Source: an uncultured Rhodospirillales bacterium (GTDB lineage Bacteria > Pseudomonadota > Alphaproteobacteria > RF32 > CAG-239). From it: a stretch of 54,534 bases of DNA. The stretch spans positions 1 through 54,534 of the forward strand of contig CACWQT010000004.1 in assembly GCA_902763185.1 (NCBI GenBank). Reading direction: 5' to 3'. Below, piece by piece: positions 24,789 through 33,146 of this stretch (its first letter is position 1; the number at the start of each line of letters is the position of its first letter). Below the pieces are notes generated by a model. It was given only the letters and a program-made list of their open reading frames with translations. It was not told where the DNA came from and did no database searches. Made by a program: the position numbers and the translations under genes.

Positions 24789-26396
24789 ATGAAAAAAAGT
24801 GGTAAAAACACATATAAAGATTTTTACTTTCCTCTCTTTTGGAAGAGCTGGCTGATATTTTGCCTTGTTTATTCATTTATGCTGTTTCAGTTTTGGTGGG
24901 GTAATCACGATTGGGAACCACTAATTTATGGCATTCACTGGAGTGATGGGCTGTTTGAGGCACGTTATAGCCAACATCTATTTACGGTTATATTCTTGAA
25001 CGGGCAGATATTGCCGACCTTATACATCATAATTTCACTGGCCTTACTTGCATTGTTATGCTTATTATCTGCAGATTACTTATGCTTGCCAAGAGATGAA
25101 AAAAAGTATTTGCTTTTTATACTGCTTTTGGGGTGCTCACCATATACCTTCGTCTTATTTCATTATGTCTTTATTACTGTCCCAATGATAATGTGGGGAA
25201 GCGTAATAATTTTGTTGTTAAAATTATCAGAAGGCCTGCATAGCCTAAAAAAATGGCTGTTAAGTATTTTGGGGTTTGCATTTATTCTAGGAGGTTATCC
25301 ACCAAATATATCTTTTTTAACCACAATATTTTGCGGGCGAAAAATTATTACATATCAATCAAGAAAACAAACGTTAAAACAAATTATATTTGATGGTACA
25401 TTTCTTGGTTCGGCATTAGCCTTAGGATTTGTGATAAACCGTTTAATTATTTATATTTTGACGGCTTATTTGGGGCTAAATTTTGATATGTATAACATGC
25501 GCACCAGTTCATTATTTGAAATGGTGCAAAAAATTCCGCAAGAGCTCTTAAATGCCTTTATAGATATTATTGAAAGTCATCAAGATTTAGGGACTTATTA
25601 TACATTTTTCATAGTAACAATTTGTATTGGATCGTTTACCAAAATTATAAAAGATAGTCCAAACAAGGTTGCCGCAGTAATAGGTGTTTGCGGTCTGATT
25701 TTAGCTTCGCGTGTGGCGTATCTTGTTTCTGCAAATGCTTGGTATGCCAAATTTAGGATAGGTTACTGGGCTTTTTTCGGCTTATCGGCTGTTGCATTAA
25801 GTATATTATTGAATGCAAAACAGCAAATTGTAAAAAATTTGATATTTGGCCTAAGTTTGTTAACGCTGTTTTATTTTATCAGGACAGATTTTGAAATAGA
25901 AAAGACTGTATCCTATAAATTTAATTTAGAACGCATATATCATAAACATATAGAAGAAAGATTTTTTGATTATCCAAAGTTTGATATTAACGGCAGTTAC
26001 GCCACTTTGAATTTTGGATATCCGGATTTTCTGTCACATGTCTGCTTGAATGGGTGTCAAAATTTTAACAACGAGATTTTAGATAATACGATATTACCTG
26101 CGGATTTAGGATATGTCTTGTTTTGGGATGAAGTAACAAGCCCTGTTTCACTTAAATTTGCAGTATGGGGCAAGAGCTTTTGGAAGGTAACGGATCCTAT
26201 ACTTAAAAACGATTGGAAAAATGATACAGAAACTAATAGCCAAGACATCAATATGTGGCTTTATTTGCAATCAAAAACCTATCCGAGCAAAGAGAGTATA
26301 TATATTGATGATAAATATATTTTAATGAACCTAGATAAGTCATTCTTTAATCAAAATAAAGGTCTTCTTTCTAGAGAACTTGAAAAATACAAATAG
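24789..26396 (+). CDS. Polytopic membrane protein, GtrII/GT-C-like, tandem paralogue
   Basis: This paralogue keeps the same layout: the FQFWWGNHDWE loop, a RYSQHL block, GGYPPN near residue 165, a TDFEIEKT block and a soluble tail with DDKYI-LMNLD near the end. The ATG at 24789 directly abuts the previous TAA with no spacing, and SD-like bases are weak, which suggests re-initiation by the same ribosomes. Protein identity is clear but moderate, whereas a 41-bp stretch of DNA is identical. The role is unknown beyond a likely membrane glycosyltransferase. Confidence 0.6.
   Translation: MKKSGKNTYKDFYFPLFWKSWLIFCLVYSFMLFQFWWGNHDWEPLIYGIHWSDGLFEARYSQHLFTVIFLNGQILPTLYIIISLALLALLCLLSADYLCLPRDEKKYLLFILLLGCSPYTFVLFHYVFITVPMIMWGSVIILLLKLSEGLHSLKKWLLSILGFAFILGGYPPNISFLTTIFCGRKIITYQSRKQTLKQIIFDGTFLGSALALGFVINRLIIYILTAYLGLNFDMYNMRTSSLFEMVQKIPQELLNAFIDIIESHQDLGTYYTFFIVTICIGSFTKIIKDSPNKVAAVIGVCGLILASRVAYLVSANAWYAKFRIGYWAFFGLSAVALSILLNAKQQIVKNLIFGLSLLTLFYFIRTDFEIEKTVSYKFNLERIYHKHIEERFFDYPKFDINGSYATLNFGYPDFLSHVCLNGCQNFNNEILDNTILPADLGYVLFWDEVTSPVSLKFAVWGKSFWKVTDPILKNDWKNDTETNSQDINMWLYLQSKTYPSKESIYIDDKYILMNLDKSFFNQNKGLLSRELEKYK
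24870..24910 (+). repeat. 41-bp identity between tandem paralogues, copy 2
   Basis: Exact match to 23274-23314, in register with the same codons. Confidence 0.85.
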
Positions 26397-26397
26397 A

Positions 26398-26430
26398 AAA
26401 AGCCACAGTTAAAACTGTGGCTTAAATTTT
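26398..26430. terminator. Bidirectional terminator
   Basis: AAGCCACAGTT at 26400-26410 pairs with AACTGTGGCTT at 26413-26423. A and T runs on both sides let it serve the glycosyltransferase-like genes and the convergent ackA. Confidence 0.85.
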
Positions 26431-26442
26431 TGCCAAACTGGC

Positions 26443-27627
26443 TTATTCGCCGAATACAATTTTCATTGTATCTTTAGCGATCATATACTCTTCATCCGTC
26501 GGGATAACAAAAACGCGAACCTTTGAATCAGGTGTGGAAATCTCGGTAATCGCACCGCGTTTTTTATTGGCTTCTTCATCAAGTTTGATGCCGAGATAAG
26601 CCAAACGGTCAATTACCAATTTTCTTAATAAGGAACCGTTTTCACCGATACCTGCGGTAAAGACAATCGCATCAACACCACCTAAAACAGCGATATATGA
26701 ACCGATAAAGCGGAGAATACTGTGAACATAGGCGTCCATGGCAACAGTTGCTTTTTCTTCAACACCATAAAGCGTTTCGATATCACGGTTATCGGAATAA
26801 CCGCAAATACCAAACATACCGCTCTTCTTATTCAAAATCTCATTAACCTCATCAGGTGTCTTGTTTTGAGATTTGCAGATATAAAGTGGAATATACGGGT
26901 CAATATCACCGCAACGTGTGCCCATAATTAAACCGGCAAGCGGCGTAAAGCCCATAGAAGTATCCAAGCATTTGCCGTCTTCAACAGCCGAAATAGAGGC
27001 GCCGTTACCAAGGTGGCATGTAATAATTTTCCCTTTTTTACCGATAAGCTCAGCCGCCTTTTGTGAAACATAAGCATGCGATGTTCCATGGAAACCATAG
27101 CGACGAATTTTATGCTTTGTATATTGCTCTAAGGGGAGGGCATATAAAAAGGCCTCCTTTGGCATTGTTTGATGAAATGCCGTATCAAACACAACCGTTT
27201 GCGGCACATTCGGGAGTAATTTCTTAACCGCTTTAATGCCCAAAACGTGCGCATGGTTGTGTAAAGGTGCCAATTCGGATAATTCCTCAATTTGATCAAT
27301 AACAGTATCATTAACCAATACCGAGTGCTTAAAGATATCGCCACCTTGAACAATACGATGCCCGACAGCATCAATCTCGTCCATAGATGAAAGCGCACCG
27401 TTTAATAATTCGCTGATAACTTCGGTAATGGCTTCGTTATGTGTTGGCAAAGCAACTTCTCTCTTACGCTTTTCGCCATTAGGAAATTTAATTTCAACAA
27501 CCGATCCGTTGATGCCGATTCTGTCAGCAACACCTTTAGCCACAACATTATACTTATCGCCTTCCACATCAAATAACTGATATTTTAATGAAGAAGAACC
27601 GGAATTTAATACAAGAATTTTTTTCAT
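26443..27627 (-). CDS. ackA: Acetate kinase
   Basis: AckA makes acetate and ATP from acetyl phosphate in fermentative or overflow metabolism. The N-terminal NSGSSSLKYQ, the RYGFHGTSH block, CHLGNGAS and the GIGENG block near the C-terminus are all present. The length is normal. ATG 27627 with AAGGAA upstream is preferred to the TTG just before it. It follows pta after 18 bases, an operon for acetate formation. Confidence 0.97.
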   Translation of the reverse strand: MKKILVLNSGSSSLKYQLFDVEGDKYNVVAKGVADRIGINGSVVEIKFPNGEKRKREVALPTHNEAITEVISELLNGALSSMDEIDAVGHRIVQGGDIFKHSVLVNDTVIDQIEELSELAPLHNHAHVLGIKAVKKLLPNVPQTVVFDTAFHQTMPKEAFLYALPLEQYTKHKIRRYGFHGTSHAYVSQKAAELIGKKGKIITCHLGNGASISAVEDGKCLDTSMGFTPLAGLIMGTRCGDIDPYIPLYICKSQNKTPDEVNEILNKKSGMFGICGYSDNRDIETLYGVEEKATVAMDAYVHSILRFIGSYIAVLGGVDAIVFTAGIGENGSLLRKLVIDRLAYLGIKLDEEANKKRGAITEISTPDSKVRVFVIPTDEEYMIAKDTMKIVFGE

Positions 27628-27645
27628 CAATTATGTTCCTTTATA

Positions 27646-28647
27646 TTATTTAACTGCTTGAATTGCAGTAATGGCAATCATGCCGACAATATCTTCAACC
27701 AATGCGCCGCGCGACAAATCGTTAATCGGTGCATTTAAGCCTTGCATAATCGGACCGTATGCTTCTGCGCCATAAAAACGTTGCAAGAGCTTATAGCTGA
27801 TATTGCCAACGTCCAAACAAGGGAAAATCATCACATTGGCATGACCGGCAACTTGAGACCCCGGCGCTTTCTTTTTAGCAACAACTTCATCAAGAGCCGC
27901 ATCAGCTTGCAATTCACCATCAATAAACGCTTTACCCTTAAGCGGACTATTTTCAAGCATTTCTTGTGCAAGTTTTGTCGCGTTTCTAACCTTATCAACC
28001 ATATCACCGTGACCGGAGCCATAGGTAGAATAAGAAAGCATTGCAACCTTAGGCTCTAAACCGAATTGAATAGCAGTCTCTGCAGAAGCAAGCGCCATAT
28101 CAGCCATTTCTTTTTCAGTCGGGTTAATGATAATCGCCGGATCAGAGAAGATATACGGTTTATCTTTAATCACCATAATAGCTGCCGAAGAAACACTTCT
28201 ATCTTTATAGGCAGATTTAATAATTTGCAAAGCCGGACGAACTGTATCAGCGGTGGAGTGATTGGCACCCGATACCATACCGTCAGCATCACCTGCCTTC
28301 ATCATCAATGTCCCATGGAAAGTATAGTTAACCGCCAACTTTTGTGCTTCTTCTAATGTCATACCCTTAGCTTTACGGATTTCATACAATAAATTGGCAT
28401 ATTCATCAAGTTTCGGTGATTTTTCCGGTTCTCTGATTTCAATACCGTCAAACCCCCAACCGTTTTTAGCATAAAAAGCTTTAATTTCTTCCGGCTTTCC
28501 AAAAATAATCAATTTAGCCGCTTTGCGTTCTGCCACATAATGTGCCGCTTCCAAAATGCGTTCATCTTCACCTTCCGGTAAAACGATGGTTTTAACATTT
28601 TGGCCGGCACGATCCAATAAACTGTTTAAGTATTTAGAAAATTGCAT
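27646..28647 (-). CDS. pta: Phosphate acetyltransferase (short form)
   Basis: Pta converts acetyl-CoA and phosphate to acetyl phosphate for ackA. The catalytic domain alone is present, from LPEGEDERILEA through DADGMVSGANHSTADTVRPAL and the late GAEAYGPIMQGL block; the DRTGG regulatory domain of enteric Pta is absent. ATG 28647 with AAGGA upstream is preferred; the frame extends to 28677. Co-transcription with ackA is likely. Confidence 0.96.
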   Translation of the reverse strand: MQFSKYLNSLLDRAGQNVKTIVLPEGEDERILEAAHYVAERKAAKLIIFGKPEEIKAFYAKNGWGFDGIEIREPEKSPKLDEYANLLYEIRKAKGMTLEEAQKLAVNYTFHGTLMMKAGDADGMVSGANHSTADTVRPALQIIKSAYKDRSVSSAAIMVIKDKPYIFSDPAIIINPTEKEMADMALASAETAIQFGLEPKVAMLSYSTYGSGHGDMVDKVRNATKLAQEMLENSPLKGKAFIDGELQADAALDEVVAKKKAPGSQVAGHANVMIFPCLDVGNISYKLLQRFYGAEAYGPIMQGLNAPINDLSRGALVEDIVGMIAITAIQAVK

Positions 28648-28787
28648 TTTAACATCCTTAAAGTTAAGTGATAACAAATTTTACAAGATAAATACCACAG
28701 ACCATTTAAAAGGCAATAAAAAAGTTTGCTTTTTATGCTTATTTGATATAAAGAAGAAGTGTTTAGAGCAAAAAGGAGAGAGTGACC

Positions 28788-29813
28788 GTGAAAAAGATAT
28801 TGCTAAGTTTGGTGTTTTTAATAAGTGTTTGTGCCGGTGCTTCAGCTGCCCCAAAATACGAAGCAGACGTGAATGTTGATGTAACGGATAAAAATGTTTC
28901 CGAAGCCAAGCAAAAGGCTATATCAAAAGCTATGCGTGATGCACTTTCCGAAGTTGTGCTGGAAATAAGCACCGATAAGAGCGTTAAAGAGATAAATAAA
29001 TTAAATGATAACCAGTTAGAGCATTTTATCACGGGCGTAATGGTCTTGATGGAAAAGACATCAGACGTGCGCTATATTGCCGATTTGCGGATTAGTGTTG
29101 ATGAAAAAATCCTCAAAGCCTACATGGCAGAGAATAATATGCCGATTATCATTGGCGAAGAACAGAATATCCTGCTTATTCCGTTATATGAAGATAAAGA
29201 CGGTAATATAGATATTTGGAGCGATGACAACGCTTGGCGTCAAACACTTTTGGCACATAAAAATATGCAAAAAGGCAATTTGAGTTTTTCTGTGATAGGG
29301 AAAAACTTAGGAAATATTGCCATGGTTAAAGCCGAAAGCGTTTATAATATGGCAGACGGACAATATAACGAGCTGAAGAGTTTTAATCATGCAGACGGTA
29401 TTTATGTCTTAAAGTATTCCGAAAAAGATAAAAAAATATTCATTAAATCTTTTCCGTTAAGAGAAGAACGGATAATCAACATCAATAGCGAAAATCCGGC
29501 AGATTCCGTTGCGGCGGTTTTGGATACATTTAAGGATAATAAAAAAGCCATCGCTGTAGAAGAAAACACTATATATTCACAAGAGCAGGTAGAAGTTATT
29601 TATAACTATCCGCGTTTAAGCGCATGGGCAGAGCTTAAGAATTTGCTCAATAACAATCCGCAAGTGCAGGATGTCAATATTGTTTCTATGTCAACCGGAA
29701 AGGTGCATTTTAATTTTAAATACAGTGGCGCCATAGAAAAACTTCAAGCAACGTTAACTGCTAACGGCTATAATTTTGTAAAAGAGGGAGAACACTATGT
29801 CATCAACCAATAA
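28788..29813 (+). CDS. DUF2066-domain exported protein
   Basis: A signal peptide of about 21 residues ends ASA-A. The mature part starts with an ADVNVDVTDKNVSEAKQKAI segment that fits DUF2066, followed by mixed alpha/beta sequence to a FNFKYSG block. It is probably periplasmic, with no known function. A GTG at 28788 has GGAGAG nine bases upstream; a GTG at 28782 is also possible. The AI-2E transporter begins 17 bases before this stop; this pairing recurs in alphaproteobacteria. Confidence 0.78.
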   Translation: MKKILLSLVFLISVCAGASAAPKYEADVNVDVTDKNVSEAKQKAISKAMRDALSEVVLEISTDKSVKEINKLNDNQLEHFITGVMVLMEKTSDVRYIADLRISVDEKILKAYMAENNMPIIIGEEQNILLIPLYEDKDGNIDIWSDDNAWRQTLLAHKNMQKGNLSFSVIGKNLGNIAMVKAESVYNMADGQYNELKSFNHADGIYVLKYSEKDKKIFIKSFPLREERIININSENPADSVAAVLDTFKDNKKAIAVEENTIYSQEQVEVIYNYPRLSAWAELKNLLNNNPQVQDVNIVSMSTGKVHFNFKYSGAIEKLQATLTANGYNFVKEGEHYVINQ

Positions 29814-30882
29814 CCCAACCGCTAATCGCAGAATGCTTTATGTCAGTCCTTATGTATGGTTGGTCATTTTTGTTATCTTTTTTTATCTGTTGTATGTGTT
29901 GCGCTCGGTGCTAATGCCGTTTGTGGCAGGTATTTTGTTGGCATATTTGCTTGATCCGGCGGTAGAAAAGCTCCAAAAGCTGAAAATATCTCGTTTATGG
30001 GCAACTTTGCTTGTCTGTGTTTTAGCCATTTTAATCATTGTGCCGGCATTTGGGCTTTTAGGGGGAATGATAGAAAATCAAGTTTCTTTGCTCTTGCAAG
30101 CAACACCGAAATATCTCCGCCTGATTATGGATAAGATTAAACCGACTTTAGACGGTTTTGCCGAGAAATTTCCGGATTTGAAAAACAGCGGTTTGGATAC
30201 CATGGTTAAAGACAATATTGGTAATGGACTAAAGTTTGTCGGCAAGGTTTTAAATAAACTTTTATCCAACAGTTTTGCCCTAATCAATCTCGTTTCACTG
30301 ATACTGATTACCCCGATAGTAACCTTCTATATGTTGCGTGACTGGGGCCTTTTTGTGAAAAAGTTTGAGGGGTTACTTCCTAAAAAATCCAAAAAGAAAA
30401 TCTTAGATGTGATGCAAGAGATAAATAAAATTGTTGCCGGATTTATTCGCGGGCAGATTAGTGTATGTTTGATATTGGGTGCATTTTATTCCATTGGCTT
30501 AAAACTCGTTGGCTTGGAATTAGGCTTGTTAGTCGGTTTTATCGCCGGTATTATTTCGTTTATCCCTTATGTCGGCTCAATCACCGGCTTTATCTTGGGC
30601 GTGGTGCTGGCCTTTGCGCAGTATGGTGATGTTACGCATGTTTTATACGTCATCGGCGTGTTTATGGCAGGCCAGTTCTTAGAGGGCAACTTCCTAACCC
30701 CGAAATTGGTAGGAGAAAATGTCGGGCTTCATCCGGTATGGGTAATGTTTGCCTTGTTGGCAGGTGGAGTTTTGCTAGGCTTCTTAGGCTTAATGTTAGC
30801 TGTTCCACTGGCCGCAATCATCGGTGTTTTAGTGCGTCATGCGATAAAACATTATAAAATGAGCTCACTTTATTTGGGTTAG
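29797..30882 (+). CDS. AI-2E/PerM family transporter
   Basis: The protein has about eight membrane segments, a periplasmic or cytoplasmic loop near residues 90-160, and the family block SFIPYVGSITGFILG near 250. A GxFLEGNFLTPKLVGENVGLHPVW block follows. Members move small molecules or ions, and AI-2 export is shown only for one case. The length, 361, is normal. The ATG overlaps the DUF2066 gene; GGGAG lies upstream. Confidence 0.9.
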   Translation: MSSTNNPTANRRMLYVSPYVWLVIFVIFFYLLYVLRSVLMPFVAGILLAYLLDPAVEKLQKLKISRLWATLLVCVLAILIIVPAFGLLGGMIENQVSLLLQATPKYLRLIMDKIKPTLDGFAEKFPDLKNSGLDTMVKDNIGNGLKFVGKVLNKLLSNSFALINLVSLILITPIVTFYMLRDWGLFVKKFEGLLPKKSKKKILDVMQEINKIVAGFIRGQISVCLILGAFYSIGLKLVGLELGLLVGFIAGIISFIPYVGSITGFILGVVLAFAQYGDVTHVLYVIGVFMAGQFLEGNFLTPKLVGENVGLHPVWVMFALLAGGVLLGFLGLMLAVPLAAIIGVLVRHAIKHYKMSSLYLG

Positions 30883-31115
30883 TTGAATAATCTGTCTGTT
30901 TTGGAAATATCCTTTCGCGGAATAAAACGGCATTGTGGTGCATCTTCTGCACGCTTGAAAACCTCTTCGGCAAAGGCCATTTTTGCAATGTGGGTTAAAA
31001 ATAGAGGGCGCTCTAATTTGAGCTTGCCGAGCGTTTCTTCTAAAGCTTCAAAGCTATCATAAATTGTGCCGACAAAAATCATATTATCATCTAATAGGTC
31101 TGTTTTCTTCTTCAT
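30879..31115 (-). CDS. Small hypothetical protein (78 aa)
   Basis: The family is not recognised. It is a soluble protein with an alternation of acidic and basic residues. A good GAGGTGA lies just before the ATG, which supports it as real. Its stop overlaps the convergent AI-2E gene by four bases. A second small gene lies 88 bases upstream on the same strand. Confidence 0.6.
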   Translation of the reverse strand: MKKKTDLLDDNMIFVGTIYDSFEALEETLGKLKLERPLFLTHIAKMAFAEEVFKRAEDAPQCRFIPRKDISKTDRLFN

Positions 31116-31203
31116 ATCTCACCTCGCAATTATAATCAACGCGATAGAGGTATGTGCGCCAAACAGATTTTAAAGCTCTTCATATTGCTATATTGACAGA
31201 TAT

Positions 31204-31398
31204 TTAGATAAGGAATTTACGGTGCAGATTCTCATTGTGATGTTGTTTAATGCCATGCGGTGCAGAAACAAAGTGTTTTTTGTGCCAAGTTTCTGCCACA
31301 AAATCGGTCATTTCCATATCCATATCGGCATGTGCCGTGCCATGAAACCGATTCGCCAAGTCATAAATTACATAGTTCGCAATATTAACCTTGTTCAT
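31204..31398 (-). CDS. Small His-rich hypothetical protein (64 aa)
   Basis: Eight histidines occur in the second half (HGTAH, WHKKHF, PHG, QHH, LHRK), which could bind metal. AAAGGAG lies ten bases before the ATG. There is no signal peptide or membrane segment. It may be co-transcribed with the 78-residue gene. I do not recognise it. Confidence 0.5.
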   Translation of the reverse strand: MNKVNIANYVIYDLANRFHGTAHADMDMEMTDFVAETWHKKHFVSAPHGIKQHHNENLHRKFLI

Positions 31399-31440
31399 AA
31401 GACCTAACTCCTTTATAATTCGCTCAAGTCCTCTCTCCGA

Positions 31441-31850
31441 ACTCCAATAGCGCCATCCTAAATCCCAATTGTGTCATACTGAACTTGTTTCAGCATCTCA
31501 TGAGATCCCGAAATAAATTCGGGATGACGCAGGGTTATCAGACACAAAAAATATAACGCATTGTTTTTACGATATAAAGGTTATATAAAACTAATGTCTA
31601 TGTTTATAAGCCGATTTTTACCCTAGACAACCGAATTTTAAACCGAAAGTTCTATCCGTCACCGCCTGAACGAGCATAAGCGAGTGAGGTTAGCGGTCTT
31701 CAAATTAATCAGAAGATGCCTGACCTCACTCGTTGCACTCGTTCAAGGCATGACGATGTAAATGATACGTCTTCCACCGACGTCATTGCAAGCGGTCGTA
31801 AATCGTGTGGCAATCTCCTAAAACTATCATCGGCGATTCATTTTTTCTGC
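31441..31850. repeat. Repeat-rich spacer with palindromes
   Basis: No gene is visible. ATCTCATGAGAT at 31495-31506 is a perfect palindrome, and ATCCCGAA (31505-31512) pairs with TTCGGGAT (31518-31525). The stretch 31706-31755 resembles the repeat at 14-70 and near 421. Such sequences are commonly dispersed in small bacterial genomes. Confidence 0.6.
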
Positions 31851-31879
31851 TTTACATTTAGCGTTTTTATTTCTATCCT
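31851..31879 (+). promoter_or_regulatory. Promoter of the structured RNA
   Basis: TTTACA at 31851-31856 and TATCCT at 31874-31879 are 17 bases apart. A start at about 31886-31887 would coincide with the first base of the closing stem of the RNA. Confidence 0.55.
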
Positions 31880-31886
31880 AATTCAC

Positions 31887-32079
31887 GGATAGGGTGTTCC
31901 TGTCTGGGGTGTGGAAACCTCTTTATCAGCGTCTTTGTGTAAGACGTTAAATTTTACACGCCAACTAGTTATTTAGCAAAATGACTGGAAGGCGGTAAAA
32001 TAAACCTTGCGGTCAATATATCGCACTATTTCTGATAAGTAGTTTCCAACTTCCAGTCGCCTTATTCGGCGACTTTTTT
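31887..32079 (+). ncRNA. ssrS: Structured RNA, probable 6S RNA
   Basis: 6S RNA binds sigma-70 RNA polymerase by mimicking an open promoter. A fold can be built by hand. The closing stem is 31887-31896 with 32058-32067 (ten pairs, three G-U). A 5' bulge of seven bases follows. CTGGGG (31904-31909) then pairs with 32051-32056, TGGAAAC (31912-31918) with GTTTCCA (32042-32048) and TTATCAG (31923-31929) with CTGATAA (32032-32038). A central open region holds two small hairpins (31930-31946, and 32009-32024 roughly). A terminal arm pairs 31951-31962 with 31991-32001, with one bulged A. Length, stem with bulges, central bubble and terminal arm fit 6S. A terminator overlaps the 3' end. A leader regulating the next gene is the alternative. 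Confidence 0.6.
32055..32079 (+). terminator. Terminator of the structured RNA
   Basis: AGTCGCC at 32055-32061 pairs with GGCGACT at 32068-32074, followed by a T run. Its 5' arm overlaps the closing stem, so mature fold and terminator compete. Confidence 0.85.
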
Positions 32080-32105
32080 GTTGTAATGATGTTGGAGAAT
32101 AGAAG

Positions 32106-32402
32106 ATGATTCAATTAAAGAGCAATTCAGGGTTAATTAAAGAAGTTCCCATAGGATTTTCTTGGACAGTACTATTATTTGGCGGATTCGTTCCCTTATT
32201 TAGAGGCGACATAAAATGGTTTTTCATTATGTTGCTCACTTCACTGCTTACTTATGGTATAGCACTATTAGTTTTTCCATTTATATATAATAAAATTTAT
32301 ATCAACGATTTGACTGCTAATAAAGGATTTAGACCAGCAAATAGTAAAGCAAAACAAATGTTAAAAGAAATTGGAATTAATTTTGAGACACTGGAGAAGT
32401 AG
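32106..32402 (+). CDS. Small membrane protein (98 aa)
   Basis: Two membrane segments at about residues 20-35 and 38-60 follow a short soluble start with GFSWTVLLFGGFVPLFRGD, a block that I recall from small proteins found in many unrelated bacteria and prophages; no function is known. The C-terminus is soluble. GGAG lies ten bases before the ATG. It lies two bases from the lipoprotein gene and 27 bases after the RNA terminator. Confidence 0.7.
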   Translation: MIQLKSNSGLIKEVPIGFSWTVLLFGGFVPLFRGDIKWFFIMLLTSLLTYGIALLVFPFIYNKIYINDLTANKGFRPANSKAKQMLKEIGINFETLEK

Positions 32403-32404
32403 AG

Positions 32405-33070
32405 ATGAAGAAACTTTTATTTATAGTATGCATTATAAATCTTTGCACGGGGTGCACAGCTCAATCTTGGAAATATACATCAGAACCTAAAGTATATAAA
32501 AATGCTGATACTCAATATACTTTAGTAGTCCCTCCATTAAGAGATGAAAGGTCAAATGAAAACAGTATGTCGGGCTACTTTATTTCTATGATACCATTGG
32601 TTCCGTATGGAACGAGCACCATAAATGTTCCAGATAGAGCAATGAATGCAAAACTCACCGAAGAATTTTCAAAGGCAATGGCTGAGGAAATTGAAAATGC
32701 TACAATATTCAAATCAAGCGAATTTCAGTTCAATAAAACAGGTGCTGATTTATATTTAGTGGGAAACTTAAAAAGCTCGCAACAAATATGGAATAGCACA
32801 TTTTATGGTCTGTCATTGCCCGGAGATTTATTATGGCTTCTTGGATTACCAAATGGAAAATACCATTTTGGTATAGAGTTAGAATATAAACTCATGGACA
32901 GCAAAAATAATACTTACTTTACTAAGACATATACAGCAAAAAATTCTAATCTAACAGGAATTTATTATGGTATGGGGGATAATGGTTTTGAAAAAGCCAT
33001 GAAAAATATATCAAAAGAAGTAGTGTGGGATTTACGTAATATAGCGCCAACAGTTAAGCTAAAAAAATAA
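32405..33070 (+). CDS. Putative lipoprotein, unknown
   Basis: The signal peptide ends in CTGC, giving a lipid-modified Cys 17, so the 221-residue protein should be anchored in a membrane facing the periplasm. The rest is a mixed alpha/beta domain with VVPPLRDERSNENS early and a repeated aromatic-Gly pattern (FYGLSLPGDLLWLLGLP). I do not recognise the family. The gene is coupled to the 98-residue membrane protein, with GGAG upstream within its stop region, and a bidirectional terminator follows. Confidence 0.72.
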   Translation: MKKLLFIVCIINLCTGCTAQSWKYTSEPKVYKNADTQYTLVVPPLRDERSNENSMSGYFISMIPLVPYGTSTINVPDRAMNAKLTEEFSKAMAEEIENATIFKSSEFQFNKTGADLYLVGNLKSSQQIWNSTFYGLSLPGDLLWLLGLPNGKYHFGIELEYKLMDSKNNTYFTKTYTAKNSNLTGIYYGMGDNGFEKAMKNISKEVVWDLRNIAPTVKLKK

Positions 33071-33090
33071 ATAACCAATCTGAAAATAAA

Positions 33091-33123
33091 AAATCCCCAT
33101 ACAATAAATGATGGGGATTTTTT
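33091..33123. terminator. Bidirectional terminator
   Basis: AAATCCCCAT at 33091-33100 pairs with ATGGGGATTT at 33111-33120 between A and T runs, serving the lipoprotein gene and convergent gatB. Confidence 0.85.
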
Positions 33124-33146
33124 CTGAAGAAAGAACTGCGGATAGT

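Noticed and set aside
31887..32402. Retron: structured RNA followed by a small gene
   Set aside because: The downstream gene is a 98-residue membrane protein and no reverse transcriptase is present in the window.
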